Assembly: GCA_005281725.1 (NCBI GenBank) | Contig: SSBO01000012.1 | Coordinates: 2,772,194-2,836,193, forward strand | Reading direction: 5' to 3' | Length of the DNA: 64,000 bases | From: Wuchereria bancrofti | Lineage: Eukaryota > Nematoda > Chromadorea > Rhabditida > Onchocercidae | In this document: in pieces, positions 52,162-64,000 of the stretch | How the letters are laid out: the number at the start of each line of letters is the position of its first letter | Position numbering within the stretch: position 1 is the first letter of the stretch | Translations under genes and position numbers: made by a program | The notes under the pieces: generated by a model | Database searches by the model: none | Seen by the model: only the letters and a program-made list of their open reading frames with translations | What the model was told of the DNA's origin: nothing

Positions 52162-55100
52162 ATGAAGAGCAATGCTGCAGCTGCCGCAAGTTTATTCGCG
52201 GACGACGATGATGGCGATGCCGAATTCTCCCGTAAGCTTCTATGGATATACGAGAGTATATATTGTCCCTCGAATATTCATTATGATACAACAGTGGATA
52301 TATGGAATGATCATTAATTATTGGATTAACAGATGAAAATGATGAACGAGATGAAGAGAAGCAGTGTATGATAACAAAGGATTTTCTTGTCGGCTTGTCA
52401 CTAACGAACAGTAAAGACCATATTAAAAGAGAGCGGTACCGCGATTATGTCCAGTCGATGTTGGCACTCGGTGAAGGTGAGGCGGTCATTGATCTTGGTG
52501 TTTCAGCTGACGATACTACAAAACGAGGTATGAGTTGTTTGAATGCGTATTTGAACCGCTGGCTTCCTAAAGTAATGTTTAAAATGAATTGATTTTTTTT
52601 TTCGGATTATTGCAGGTCTGTCGAAGGATGATTTAGAATTGTCGGAGAAGAAACACATAGCACTTTTGGAAGGGGCTGGAGTAGTTTCGACATGTTTAGT
52701 GACCAGAAAGCAAAGCGGTCTTTACACACGTGCTCATCTTGTTCGAAAGAAAGTAGATCCTGATGATTTTATTGAGGTTTATTTTTCTTCCAGCATTTTA
52801 AAAAAGCTTTCAAGCTACTGTGATGCTCAGTTTATATGTGGTTTCAGGTGCGTGTGGCTGTTGTAGGTAATGTGGACGCAGGAAAATCAACATTATTGGG
52901 TGTATTGACATATGGCATCTTAGACGACGGCCGTGGACAAGCTCGACAAAAGTTGTTCCGGTAAATTTACTTTAGTGGTTGTCTAGGATCATTATGACTA
53001 CCACATAGTCATAGTGCACTTTCATTCGCCGTGAAACTCCTACTTTCAGACACAAACATGAATTTGAGTCAGGTCGAACTTCGTCCGTAGGAAACGACAT
53101 CCTAGGTTTCGATATTAGCGGTAACATTGTCAATAAACCTGATTCGCACAGTGGTCATCTTGATTGGATTACTATTTGTCATGATTCCACTAAGGTATTC
53201 TGGTAATTTTGAAGTCCGATAATGGGTTTTTTAGATTTTTCATCAGATTCATTCTGATGAACTTTTTTGTGTTTACTGCGTCTGATAATTTGAAATCTAA
53301 ATGATTTCAATTTATTCGTTTTCCGCTTTAGGTGATCACTTTCATTGATCTGGCAGGGCACGAAAAGTATTTGAAAACAACAATATTTGGAATGACTGGG
53401 CATGTTCCGGATTATACGATGTTGATGGTATATTGTTTTTTGTTGTGTGTAAATTTTTTGTAAATATGGGAACACTGTATATTTTTCTAAGCTTGCTGTA
53501 GTTTCAATTAATCAAAAAGTATATGGTTTTACTGTTGTCATCAATGAAGGTGAAGAAGTTTGGAAAAGGAATAAAGATTGTGATAAAAGTTTGGAAATAA
53601 AATAAAAATTGGATTTTTGGATGAAGAGCAGCTCAGTTCGAGGTTTCTCACCATGGAGTGAGGTAACACGTATAATTAAATTCAAAAACGCCCTTTGCAT
53701 TTTCTCTACGCTCTGATTAGTTTATACATCAGCGCCGACACTGAACTCTCATTTTCGCACCTTTGTTGCGAGTGATTCAAGCCATAAGCGATGTTCAGAT
53801 AGTATTTCTTATCATAAAATATTATGTTTCTTCTCTCTCAATTTTCATTATTGTTAATAACTGGTTTACTTTACATTGATTTTGAATATAAAATTAACAA
53901 GGCATAGTAGTACAGTGATTTTTCCCGTGATAAAGCAGTGTGTAGTAAAATGCAATTATATGTTATTTACTACATTATGATGCGTTGTACAATATTTTGC
54001 AACTGTAGATTGGTGCGAATGCTGGCATTATTGGAATGACAAAGGAGCACCTATCGCTTGCTTTGTGTCTCAATGTACCGGTATTTATGGTTGTTACGAA
54101 AATTGATATGTGCCCTGAGCGGGTAAAATCTATTTTGTTCTCTTCTTATTTTTGCATTTATTTCAGTTTTTATCTTCCATCTTTCGGAAAACTGCAGTAA
54201 AGATAGATTTTATTTTTGTGAGACCTAGTATAGCAATGAAATTGTCCCTAAATTTCAAAAATTTCACAAGGCTGTTAATTATTATCTATGGTTCTCACTT
54301 TTATTCTAAAAACATTTTATTGAGAATCCATCTGTTATTGTTAAGGTTCTGTCTGAAACAATGAAGAATTTGGATAAACTGATGAAAAGTCCAGGGGTGC
54401 GGAAATTGACGGTTGTTATAAAGAATTTGGAAGATGTTGTTCATGCTGCTAGTCATTTTAGTAGTGGAAAGTAAGTTTTTAAAAAAGAATAAGGGATTGA
54501 ACTTCCTCGTGTTTTCTGTCCTTATCGATTTCTGTTTTTTTTTCTCCATCCGAAGAAATAACATTTTCAGAGTCTGTCCCATCTTTCAAGTATCGAACGT
54601 CATTGGTACTAATTTGGATTTACTCTCCGCTTTCTTTAATCTCATCCCACTTCGACGAAAGTTTTCCTTCGATAGTCCAGCCGAATTCCAAATAGATGAT
54701 GTATATTGGGTAGATGGTGTAGGTACTGTAGTCTCAGGCACATGCATAGCTGGTGAGTTATGTCATTGTTGAAACAAATAATGCTTCAAAACTTTGTTAC
54801 TGTTGTAATAAAAAGTATTTCATTTCGTATATTGTCTTGTAGTACGCTATAGAATAACCATTTTGCATTTTTAGGTATGATTTCACTTAACGACACAATG
54901 TTAATTGGGCCGAACCCTTATGGAGAATTCATTCCAGTTCCAATAAAGTCCATTCACCGAAAACGAATGCCGGTATCAAAAATACGGTGTGGTCAAACTG
55001 CATCATTTTCCATTAGGTAAAATTTATGTTTTTGTGGAATTGATTCTTTTTTCGGTTTTCCGAGAAACCATACTTCTTGAACAGAATTTTGAATTGTATA

Positions 55101-56106
55101 TTTGAGAAAGGTATTGATGACTTCGAAATACATCCAAATTGTTTAACAATTCCTAAATGAATATGTAATGTAGAAAGTTGAATAAAAAGGAAGTACGAAA
55201 AGGAATGGTATTACTTTCTCCAAAAATGGTCGTATTTTCGTCAGTGCAGTTTGACGCTGAAATACTCATACTTCACCATCCGACTACAATTGCTGAAAAT
55301 TATCAAGCAATGGGTATATTTTTCAGCCCTTCCATTATTTGTCATTTTGTACCGATGAAAGTCAGTAACGTTTATAAAGTGAATATCTCCAAAGGCTTAA
55401 ATGTTTAAAATATCAGTATAATTTCTTGAAAATCCAGTAATCTTTCCGAAGAATTAAGGGAGAACGATAATATTGTCCCACTAAACTACATTTCTGAATT
55501 CTTTTTCTAGTGCATATTGGTTCGATTCGCCAAACGGCAACCATAGTACATATGACAAAAACAGTATTACGCACAGGAGACCGTGATATGGTAACGTTTA
55601 AATTCATCAAAAATCCTGAATATCTATCTGTTGGAAGTCGTATGGTATTTCGTGAAGGTCGGACAAAAGCTGTAGGAACAGTCGCTAAAGTTTATCCGTA
55701 TACCCCTGCACTTCCAAAACAGATCCGACCGAAACATATGAAATACAAAGGTAAATTATTTATATTTTCATGAAGTCGTCATTCAAATTCTTCCCGCGTA
55801 TGATAATGATTTATATAATTGTTCAAAACAGTGCGAATAGCACAATAAACCAAAATCATCATACAGGCATAATTATAATGTACAAATTGTGTTACTAGTA
55901 AGAAACATACAATTCAAAATGACGAAATACGGTTCAAGTGTGTTATGCATTTGTTTCACTCCTTTACAGTTATTTTTAAAAGTTTGTTAATAACAAGCAG
56001 CAGGGCCGAGAAGATTACTTCAGCAAGATTTATTGCAGAAGGTTGGCACAGTAAAAAAGAGTTTAACAATAACGCTGGAAAAGATAAAGAAATGAGTGCG
56101 AACTGA
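52162..56106 (+). CDS. GTPBP1: GTP-binding protein 1 orthologue (EF-Tu-like GTPase)
   Basis: A translational-type GTPase of the GTPBP1/2 family, cytosolic, linked in mammals to mRNA turnover and ribosome rescue. Thirteen exons join in phase: 52162-52231, 52333-52527, 52616-52776, 52848-52960, 53050-53194, 53332-53427, 54009-54122, 54346-54470, 54571-54752, 54875-55016, 55174-55313, 55511-55750 and 55970-56106, giving 619 aa. All nucleotide-binding motifs are present: GNVDAGKST (G1), DLAGHEK (G3) and TKID (G4). The downstream beta-barrel domains are also conserved ([52 protein letters not shown]). The N-terminus carries an acidic run (ADDDDGDAE). The last exon encodes a short basic tail unlike the Gly/Pro-rich vertebrate C-terminus. 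Intron 6 is the longest (about 580 bp). It lies head-to-head with RBM42. Confidence 0.95.
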
Positions 56107-57347
56107 TGTGTTTGTATGCTAGGTGGAAAGCGGCTTTGTGCAACTATATTTGCTAAATACGAAAGCAGCGAAATGTTACTGTAAATAGATGTTTATTGTT
56201 TTATGTTATGTTATTTCTTTAATACATTTTTATAATGTCTCTAGAATTATCGGCATACTGGTAACCCTTTCAAACACTCAAAAAGCATTTGCACGTTTTG
56301 AAAAATAATACGCCATTTTGCAATCATTGTTGCTTACTGTTAGTGATGGGAATATTTTTTGATTAATCTTTATTTGTTCGTGGTTTGAAGTTCACAACAA
56401 TAAATGAGTTTTGACGGAATTTTTGTAGTGGTGAATATTGTTAGTGCCAGGATCATTACAGTGGTGTGGATCAGAATCTATCTGTACTAAATAAAGTCTT
56501 GGCAATAAAATTCAAAAGTCATCCTGTGCTCTACCTTTTTTATGCAGGTGATTTTTACATCTTGAGGTATAAAGGGTGAACATATTAGATAATGTAGATG
56601 AATGTGACTGATGTCGATTTGTTACAAGTACTGAGTGTGAACGACTGATGTCATGTATGGTTTTCGTTATATTATGGAGAAATTGGCGACTAAACATATG
56701 GTGACGAGAATGATGTTAGCAAGATATGATGAACAGGCGAATTGTTTTGATAACAATGAGAATAACAGCGGAGTAAATAAGCTTGTAGCCAATTGTTGCA
56801 TTGAAATTTTTGAGTCATATGATTCCTTTTATGAATTCCGGAGTAGATTGTGGTTTCATTCTCGTCTGCCATGCTTTTGAGGTTAAAGATTCGTGAAGAT
56901 TTGAAATAAGAAAGGATTTCAAGGAGTACGTTAAAGGCTTAGGATTCTGTTGTCGGATTTAATGCGTTTGACCGACCAAATCAGGCATTTCCTCAAATCG
57001 ACCCGTACTGTTATCGTTACAGTCTTATGATATCGATGTCATTAATAAACTGAATGAATAGTTAATAACGAAGACTGAGCAAAGTGGCATGAAATCTAAG
57101 TCAGCTAACTCTTTACTAATCTCACCAGCTTATCACCTCAAGTGATATCCATAAAACAGCCTGGCATTCATCTATAAAAGTTAAAACGGTTTGGAGATCT
57201 GGAATATGATAAATTTTACTACTGGCGAATAGCTAGTTGTTTTTCAATGGGATTGTTAAACCTACAAATGCTACAGTGCTCGAGATGGGACAGGGCAGTG
57301 CTTGAGAATATCGATATGGAATGTTGTTTTCATCACTTTTATCGACG
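56107..57347. other. Intergenic between convergent GTPBP1 and the claudin-like gene
   Basis: Two 3' UTRs meet here. I see no gene. An open frame at 56653-56880 overlaps one on the other strand, matches nothing, and is not called. Confidence 0.55.
56399..56404 (+). terminator. Candidate polyadenylation hexamer of GTPBP1
   Basis: AATAAA about 293 bases past the stop; another lies at 56490-56495. Either could be used. Confidence 0.35.
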
Positions 57348-60300
57348 TCAGCGGCCATATGTCATATATCCATAGTATCCAGTACCTACCGGATACTGGC
57401 CATAGTATGCGGCCGGATAAGCGGTTGGATAACCGCCGTATGTACCATATCCGTATGGCAGCATTGCTGAAGACTTGTCATAATAATTTGGCATCATATA
57501 TGCACCGTGTTTTGCTTCAAAAGCTCGTTCTTCTTCTTCCTGAAAGTTAAGTATTTTCGGTCTTATTTTAAAGCTGAATCGTTAATCTGTTTCATCACGG
57601 TATCAATAAAGTAAAGTGATATTATATGAAAACTGTTGTATTCATTAATTACTTTTAAAGGAATCTTAGAATAAAATCGGTAGAAAGTAGGAAATGGGAA
57701 AAAAGATGTGAAGGAATTCAAGAAAGAGTTTAAAGTGGGATGGAAATTGTGGAGTGAATGGATCGTGTGTTAGGAAATTGAATCAGGTCATGTGGAATGA
57801 ATGGAGCGTTATAACAGAAAACTGATTCAAATTGATTGACATTTTTTACTTTTGAAAATCGTTATTTAAAGTTTAATCTGGAATGAGAAATCGATTTCAA
57901 ATTTCCAAACTCGATATTTAGCACAAAATTTTCAGGTTTTCTTAATACAAATTACGATGAGAATAAAAGAGTTAATGCTTCTGATATTTTCTGCTATCCA
58001 TACTTGAACGAAGAAAATGCGATCCTTAAGAGAATATGTTTCTCTGTAGAGAAATTGAGAAAGCGATTGAAATAAACCTGGAAACCATAAATAGTTTTCC
58101 ATTTTTATAAAGCCTGTTCCAGCTTGTTTCCTTCTGTTTGTTTACCCTTTTCACTGTTAATACATTTATTTATTATTGGTTTATGAAAATTAATACTGCA
58201 GTGTAATATAAGTAACAATGTGAATGGAAGGGAAGAAAGACAAGAAGGTGACAAGATGGGCATAATTTTGTTCAGAAATAATTTCATGGTCACTTTGTAT
58301 GCATGTGTAATATATGTATGTGCAGTTTGTCCCATTATTTTCTTCACCTTGTTCTTGTAAAGAAATTATATGGAGAGACATTTTGAAAGAATGTTGTACA
58401 GATTGAATGAAATACGAAATATGAGGAGAGAGAGGGATGGACAGGGAAGACTGAAATGTTGAACCTGCGGGCATATATGGTGGAATTTTTGAGCACCATT
58501 GATATCAGTTGAGTTCAAGGCCTTTTGTATGGCGCAAAAGATCACAATTTTGGCTTTAGAAATGGAAACCACCCTACACCAATCATACACACAAAGTGGA
58601 CATTAAGCCATATATAAGAACGATCAAAATTCTGAGCATTATCTATGCATGCACTAGTTTGCTGATCAGTGTAAGGAATGATCACTACTAATCATGATAT
58701 GTCAATATTTCACTACATTCCCGAAATAATGAATGGAAGAGAAAATACTGGAACAGTGATATGTGTATGTTTGCATGACTGTATGTACGTATATGTACAC
58801 GTGTACGTATTTATATTCCTCTCTGCTCTACAAATATTTCTATCTATTTATTAGCATGAAGGAATTAATAGTGAAACGAGTAAATGTGTGTAAAATGAGA
58901 ACAAAGTCATGAAGGACAACTGGTTCAAAACACTATTTAAAAAAAAGAAAAATGACGTGCGTTACACCACGAAAATATTTTGGCCATTAACAGGCGCTAC
59001 TAATATATGCCAATTGTTTCGAAGTGTCAATTGAAGTTTGAGAAATGAACAAGCAATGGCGAACTGCTAGATTTCCAGAAAATGGTCAAGATTTACCTTG
59101 ATTTTTTTGTATGATAATAGCATGAATGTTGATGCAAGTAGTATAAATGCAATGCCAACCCAAGATACTACATAGGACCAACCATAGCTGAATCGTGTTC
59201 CTTGTTTTAAAATCTGCAAATTTTCTTATGTGTTTACTGGAAATCTATAAACCGAAAAATTTTTTTGATTGTCTCAATCGTTTGATAAGCTTACCGGTTC
59301 CCAAGATTTATAAAAAGGTGGTACATCCAGTACATGCCTCTCTAGATAATTAACCAAATGCCAGCATGCCATTGAACCAGCAAGGAACATTACTGAAATT
59401 TATTCGCAATTTCAAAAGTTTCTTTCACCAAAGTTAAACTCTTGCAGATGAAAAATGAAAAAGAAACATTACCAATTTTATGTTGGACGTAAAGATTGAT
59501 CAAAAATTTGTACATAACATAATTTTCTTTTTTTTGGGGTTTTTTTACAAATAACGCGCTGCATAGAAACGTTTTTTTCCAACTATGAAATTGCGTAGAC
59601 TTTATTTCTCCCATTTCAAAAGATTATAGTGAACATTTGCATGAAATGCAATGTTCACAATTATTTTTAGATATATGAATTCCTCATAACTCCTTGAAAT
59701 TAATATCAAATTTTTTAATAATCTCATAATAGACAATATTTGGAAATACTGTTTGACACATGACTCTATATCGTTAGATTTCAAACTTTTTAAAATCAAC
59801 TTCAAGACTAAGCAGTTTGGTGGAACTATTACAAAACCATAGATACGAAATCAATTTTCTCTTAAACTAGTCAAACTTGTTAAATACCTGCTTCTCGCTT
59901 TCTTGTAACTACTGATTTGTGTATTGTGTAATAGTTGGTTCCGTTATTCATTAGAATGATTAGGTTCGAATGAGACTGATATGAGCAGAAGGTGGATGTG
60001 GTGTACTCTATATTTAGGTCAGTTTGTTATTAAATCCAAACCGTTGCAGTGGTTAGCGGAGCACACACGGGTTGAAATTCTCGGACATTTCACTTGGATA
60101 TTTCTTTGTGTTATGAAGTGGTTATAGCCAGCTCATATAAAGTAAAATGAGGTCTATTTCCAGGTAACTATTAACATAAGAAACATCCATTGTTCCACTA
60201 ACAGATAATAAAACAGGAGTGGTACTGAGAAGCGTTGTAGTTAGCAGTTAACAGGTAACTAAGTTACGGGAAAAAACTCGTGCACCTTAAACGCATCACG

Positions 60301-61666
60301 CCTGCAGCAACGCCCGAAAAATGGCTGATAAGGGACGAAAGGGAACTTCAAATGCTTAAGTTACCAAGCTAATGTAATATAAGCTCGTAATTGTAAGTGG
60401 TCAACCAGAAGTGAAATCCTAAACCATTTTTGAAAAGTTAATCAAACATTCGATTTTTCTGAGTGGAAAAATTGCTTTTCAATTAAAAAGGAAGAAATAA
60501 GGAATGAAATGGGCTTAACAGGTAGTAAGCGACTGATCAATCGAACAATATACAACTAATTGTAACTGCAAAAGGAAAGAATTAGTGGGAGTTACCTGAA
60601 AAAAGCATAAGTAATGCAGTTGTAAGAACTATTTTTGTGCTTCTTCGCCAACAACCGATCATACCAAATACTGAACAAATAATGAACACGACCAATCCCA
60701 AAAGATATAATATTGCAGCTCCCCACATGGCATAATAACGGTATGTTTGTAAACTGTCGTATTTCTCATATGCTGCATCCGAAGGATGATAATCGTCATT
60801 CCAGATGCACGGTGAACCAAATTTGGAAAAGCTTCCGATATCTGAGAAAGTTTTCGCCATGTTTTAGAATTTCAATTTAGATTCGAATTTCAAACTATTA
60901 ATTCATTCTATTTATTCAAATTATTGAATTATTATTAATTTTGATTCATTTTCTCCTCTACCTGCTGTCAAGTAATCGATACTGCACGCATATCCACTCG
61001 AAATTATACTTCCATTAAAGGTAAGTGTGATGTCTTGCTTGAACCCCAATAGTTTCCCCTTTCTGTGAAATTTTGATTAGTTGTGTAAAACTCTCCGACA
61101 TTTTATGAATTTCTTCATTTCTGCATTGCCTTCAGTTAGCTAGAGTAATGGAATAAAATTTTAAATTTAACAACAGCACCAGGTTCTACACAGCATTTTC
61201 AAAACAAAAAATATTGGAAGCATAATCGAAAAGTACTTCTTCAATGCAAAACTATAAAAAAGTAGCATTCCTTACCGTTAGCAGTCATTTCAATTTACAA
61301 GCTATAAATAAATTTTCTATAAGTACTTTCGTGAAATCTTTAAAATAACCAGTTAAAAACTAGTCGCAGAGATTAATAATTTAAAGTTCATCTTGGTAGT
61401 ACCGGGATGAGTTATCACCAATTAAAATTGATGGTTACTTATGAAACTCTGTTGTTAAAAATACCAAGTTCAGCAGATTAACGTTTCCATTAAGCATACA
61501 TAAACTGAACCAATTCATTACCTGAAGGTACGGCATCAGAAAAGCATACAAGGAAGAGACCGTAACTGCGTGAAAAGTACAGTGGATTCCTTACAACATT
61601 GTCTTTCAAACGAGCATTTAACTCCGTATTTCGATTCATAGCATTAATTATTTCTCGTCGATTTAC
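57348..61666 (-). CDS. Claudin/PMP22-superfamily four-helix membrane protein (5' end unresolved)
   Basis: A tetraspan membrane protein of the claudin type, which shape cell junctions or modulate channels. Exons on the minus strand: 61522-61666 (first extracellular loop with YGLFLVC, a variant of the GLW--C signature), about 60962-61062 (GSIISSGYACSIDY), 60596-60841 (rest of the loop, helix 2, start of helix 3), 59295-59392 (rest of helix 3 and the start of loop 2), 59097-59213 (end of loop 2, helix 4) and 57348-57539 (tail). The last four exons join in exact phase. The junction between the first two listed exons is off by one base unless an acceptor at a GCAAG inside the second exon is used. 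The first helix should lie just upstream; a fitting hydrophobic stretch is read from about 61785 down to 61710, but it has no canonical donor. The tail is EEEE followed by a Gly/Tyr/Pro-rich region ending YMTYGR. I cannot name the orthologue. Confidence 0.8.
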
Positions 61667-61876
61667 CTGAAATAATATAAACAAATTACAACTTAGTTCT
61701 GAACTCCACATTAATTAGCTATTAATATGAATAAAATAATGGCTGTTAATGTCGCTATCGCAATTGCTACAAACTTCAACCATTCTAGTTTAGTGTTGAT
61801 CACCAGCCCTTACTCTCTTCAATGTAAGCAGTTTAAGAAATGCCGACATTGACGTTTTAAACGTCTAATTCTACAG

Positions 61877-62125
61877 CTAACTACACTGTGGCATTTTCCA
61901 CCTCACATGGCATGTTACTACCACGAAAGTTTCGGCAGAAGGTAGAATTTTAGCTTGAAATTCAACAAAATTCTTTAGCACTCTTGAAATAGTCTTAGTT
62001 AAATCCTTTAAAATTTTTTTCCCTCGTTTTAAATAGTTATTACGAAGTTGTCGACCACTTCTCAAAAAATCTTTTGAGAATTTGCTACAGCCTTTCTGTT
62101 TGAACATTTTATTTAAAGTGCTCAT
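61877..62125 (-). CDS. Possible 5' exon of the claudin-like gene or separate small ORF
   Basis: An 82-codon frame starting with ATG, rich in Lys and Arg (KKILKDLTKTISRVLKNF), directly upstream of the candidate first helix. The GTGAGG donor after VVTCH leaves phase 0 and does not fit the helix frame. A weaker GTAGTT donor further on could link them in phase. Coding status is uncertain. Confidence 0.3.
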   Translation of the reverse strand: MSTLNKMFKQKGCSKFSKDFLRSGRQLRNNYLKRGKKILKDLTKTISRVLKNFVEFQAKILPSAETFVVVTCHVRWKMPQCS

Positions 62126-64000
62126 TTTGAATGTAAAACAACAAACATTGTTTGCATTAATGTAGAAATTTTGATTTAGATTTTTAATAGAAATTTATAC
62201 AAAAGTTTTGTAGGATTTTTTAAGAAAAATAAATCTTCACACAAACAAAAATTTGGTGTATCAAAAAGATGCTAAATTGTCGATTACTTTTTAAAATCAT
62301 AATAAAACAGCAAAAATAGAGCATGGTAATTTTATGTAAGTTATTAATTCTAAAAAACTCATAGATTTATCTATTTCAATTGAAATCAGGGAAGTAGCTT
62401 TGACTGGAAGTTGATATTTTATTCGAGAACTTAAGCTCCACACGCCACCTTCAAATATTACATAAAGAAAACATTTTTCATGAATCACAACAAAAGCAGT
62501 GGTAAGGAATTTACAAGACAGTCTTTGAAGATTCTATTATCCAAGAAATGATACGATCATAAAATCACAATGAATATACAAATTTGCTTTCGGAAATTTT
62601 TTACACTACTAAGTGGCGTTTCAATGTGAAGTTCATTTTGAAAGAAGTTTCAATTTCTAAAGAACTGAATTTTATAGACGGTATTGTTTTCCTGCAACAT
62701 CTTGAAAATAGTTTCATATACTGTCAGTATTCAACATCCAGTACTGGCTGAAAAAAGTAAAATTTTTTGCTGAACATACCAGTTCCTGCAAGGATAGCTG
62801 TTAATTTTTACATGGTAATTTGGAGATTTGGAACATTCCAGCAATCCTATTCATCTGTCGTGGAAGTTGTATCACTAAGACTGCTCCCGGTTCGGGTAAA
62901 ATCACAATATAAACCAAGAGACGGACAATATTAACTGTGAGAGATGGCGTTTCATCGGAAGCCGACAAATTTTTCGATGGTGGACTATTTGGAAAATTAA
63001 CTGTAAGATTTTTTGGTTGTTGTTGAAAAAAATATGAAAGTCAGTGACTTCTATTTCCACACATAATGCAGTGATGATGATTTGATGGTAACATTCATAA
63101 AGGAATGACATTAAAGGATGGATGAGAGGATGTCAGCCGACTTAGAGGAGATAAAAATAAAGGTTAAAAATTTCTCGTTAGACATTTCCAGTTGAGGAAA
63201 AACTTTTTCTGTTTATCTTTTTTCGATCAGTAAAAAAGTAAAGCGCTAAAGAACGACACACTATTTTTACTGAACAACAAACTACATTTCAGCCATTTTG
63301 ATATATGAGCAAAGTGCTCGCTGTTATTTTAAATTGGTTAAATAAAGCGCGCTTTTCAAGACGTTAGTATCGTACTGTAAAATTGATGATTTTATTTTAT
63401 AAATTTTGGATACTCAAGAAAGAATTCAGAATCTCAGTTTTAGCTTTGACGAATGGAAGGTATAGCACTGAAACTTCTAAATACAAAATTTTTTTTGCCA
63501 TACTAATTAATGGAAAGTTTTGAATGTTGTTTCCTTTGAATGAGACATAAACAATCTTATAGCTAAGCATAAAACTGTCATGAATTTGATAGTAATAAAA
63601 GCAAATGGACGTTATGAAAATAGCATAAACGATTGTTGTTCTTATAAGGACCTTATAGAGTAATGGAGTTTCAAGTTAGATTAGATAGAAGCAGATTTGT
63701 TTGTTACTCAACTTTTTCTCGAAAAAAACTCATTTGAAACAATCAGATCACTATAACAGTTTACATCACCTCTTGATTATATCAGTGTTAGTTGACATTC
63801 TTGCTGCACTTCTTAGTAGTTCACTAACACACAAATGGTAAGAATTGATTCAACGATGTTAGTAGAGTTGCGTTAAGGAATTGAAAACAAAGGTTACTGT
63901 CACTATAAATTAATTTTTATTAGCAAAACAGATTGGATCGATAGAAAATAATAATGTAATGGAGGAAAATGATACCTGATAGTCAGTCCATGAGTCAGTA
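62126..64000. other. Terminal region without recognised genes
   Basis: AT-rich. Scattered short frames on both strands, for example 62902-63111 on the minus strand, match nothing. It may hold the promoter and outron of the claudin-like gene. Confidence 0.5.

Noticed and set aside
59940..60090. tRNA-like fragments GGTTCGAATG and AGTGGTTAGCGG
   Set aside because: They do not lie in the right order or spacing and form no cloverleaf.
60842..60860. Starting the claudin-like protein at the ATG at 60860 (MAKTFS)
   Set aside because: Those six codons include a TTCTCAG acceptor, and the upstream exon joins in phase at 60841 to give a proper claudin loop.

Overview
The window looks like a chromosome piece from a nematode. 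It is AT-rich, its genes are split into many short exons with GT/AG introns (often 100-400 bp), and the tail of intron sequence before most exons is the U-rich TTTCAG type. Six genes have an extra 3' splice site, with no matching upstream exon, only 6-34 bases before the start codon. That is the signature of spliced-leader (SL) trans-splicing. The intron sizes and base composition would suit a spirurid/filarial worm, but that placement is inference. There are no bacterial operons, phages or CRISPR arrays, and I found no tRNA or rRNA gene.

Layout. 1-5761: gene-poor, probably holding unidentified 5' exons of the next gene. 5762-11027 (+): a plasma-membrane type Na+/H+ exchanger (20 exons joined in phase). 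12640-15518 (+): a WDR54 orthologue (9 exons, 342 aa). 18902-20164 (+): an unrecognised 201-aa protein (4 exons). 20165-24992: no gene seen. 24993-40030 (-): an ATM-family checkpoint kinase, about 15 kb, with HEAT/FAT helices, the PI3K-like kinase domain and the FATC tail. 40040-42939: two weak coding candidates. 42940-45326 (-): a coiled-coil protein (6 exons, 469 aa). 45352-49392: no gene seen. 49393-51472 (-): an RBM42 orthologue (7 exons, 344 aa). 52162-56106 (+): a GTPBP1 orthologue (13 exons, 619 aa), divergent from RBM42 across about 0.65 kb. 57348-61666 (-): a claudin/PMP22-superfamily four-helix membrane protein with an aromatic/glycine-rich tail, possibly extending to 62125. The rest, to 64000, shows nothing convincing.

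The genes are mostly conserved eukaryotic housekeeping or signalling genes and do not form an obvious joint pathway: ion/pH transport, a WD-repeat scaffold, DNA-damage signalling, a splicing/RNP-associated RRM protein, an EF-Tu-like GTPase and a junction-type membrane protein. I see no evidence of a new multi-gene system. The least explained items are the 201-aa gene at 18902-20164 with two in-phase acceptors that give different C-termini, the local duplicated segments around WDR54 and inside the exchanger gene, and the unresolved 5' end of the claudin-like gene.
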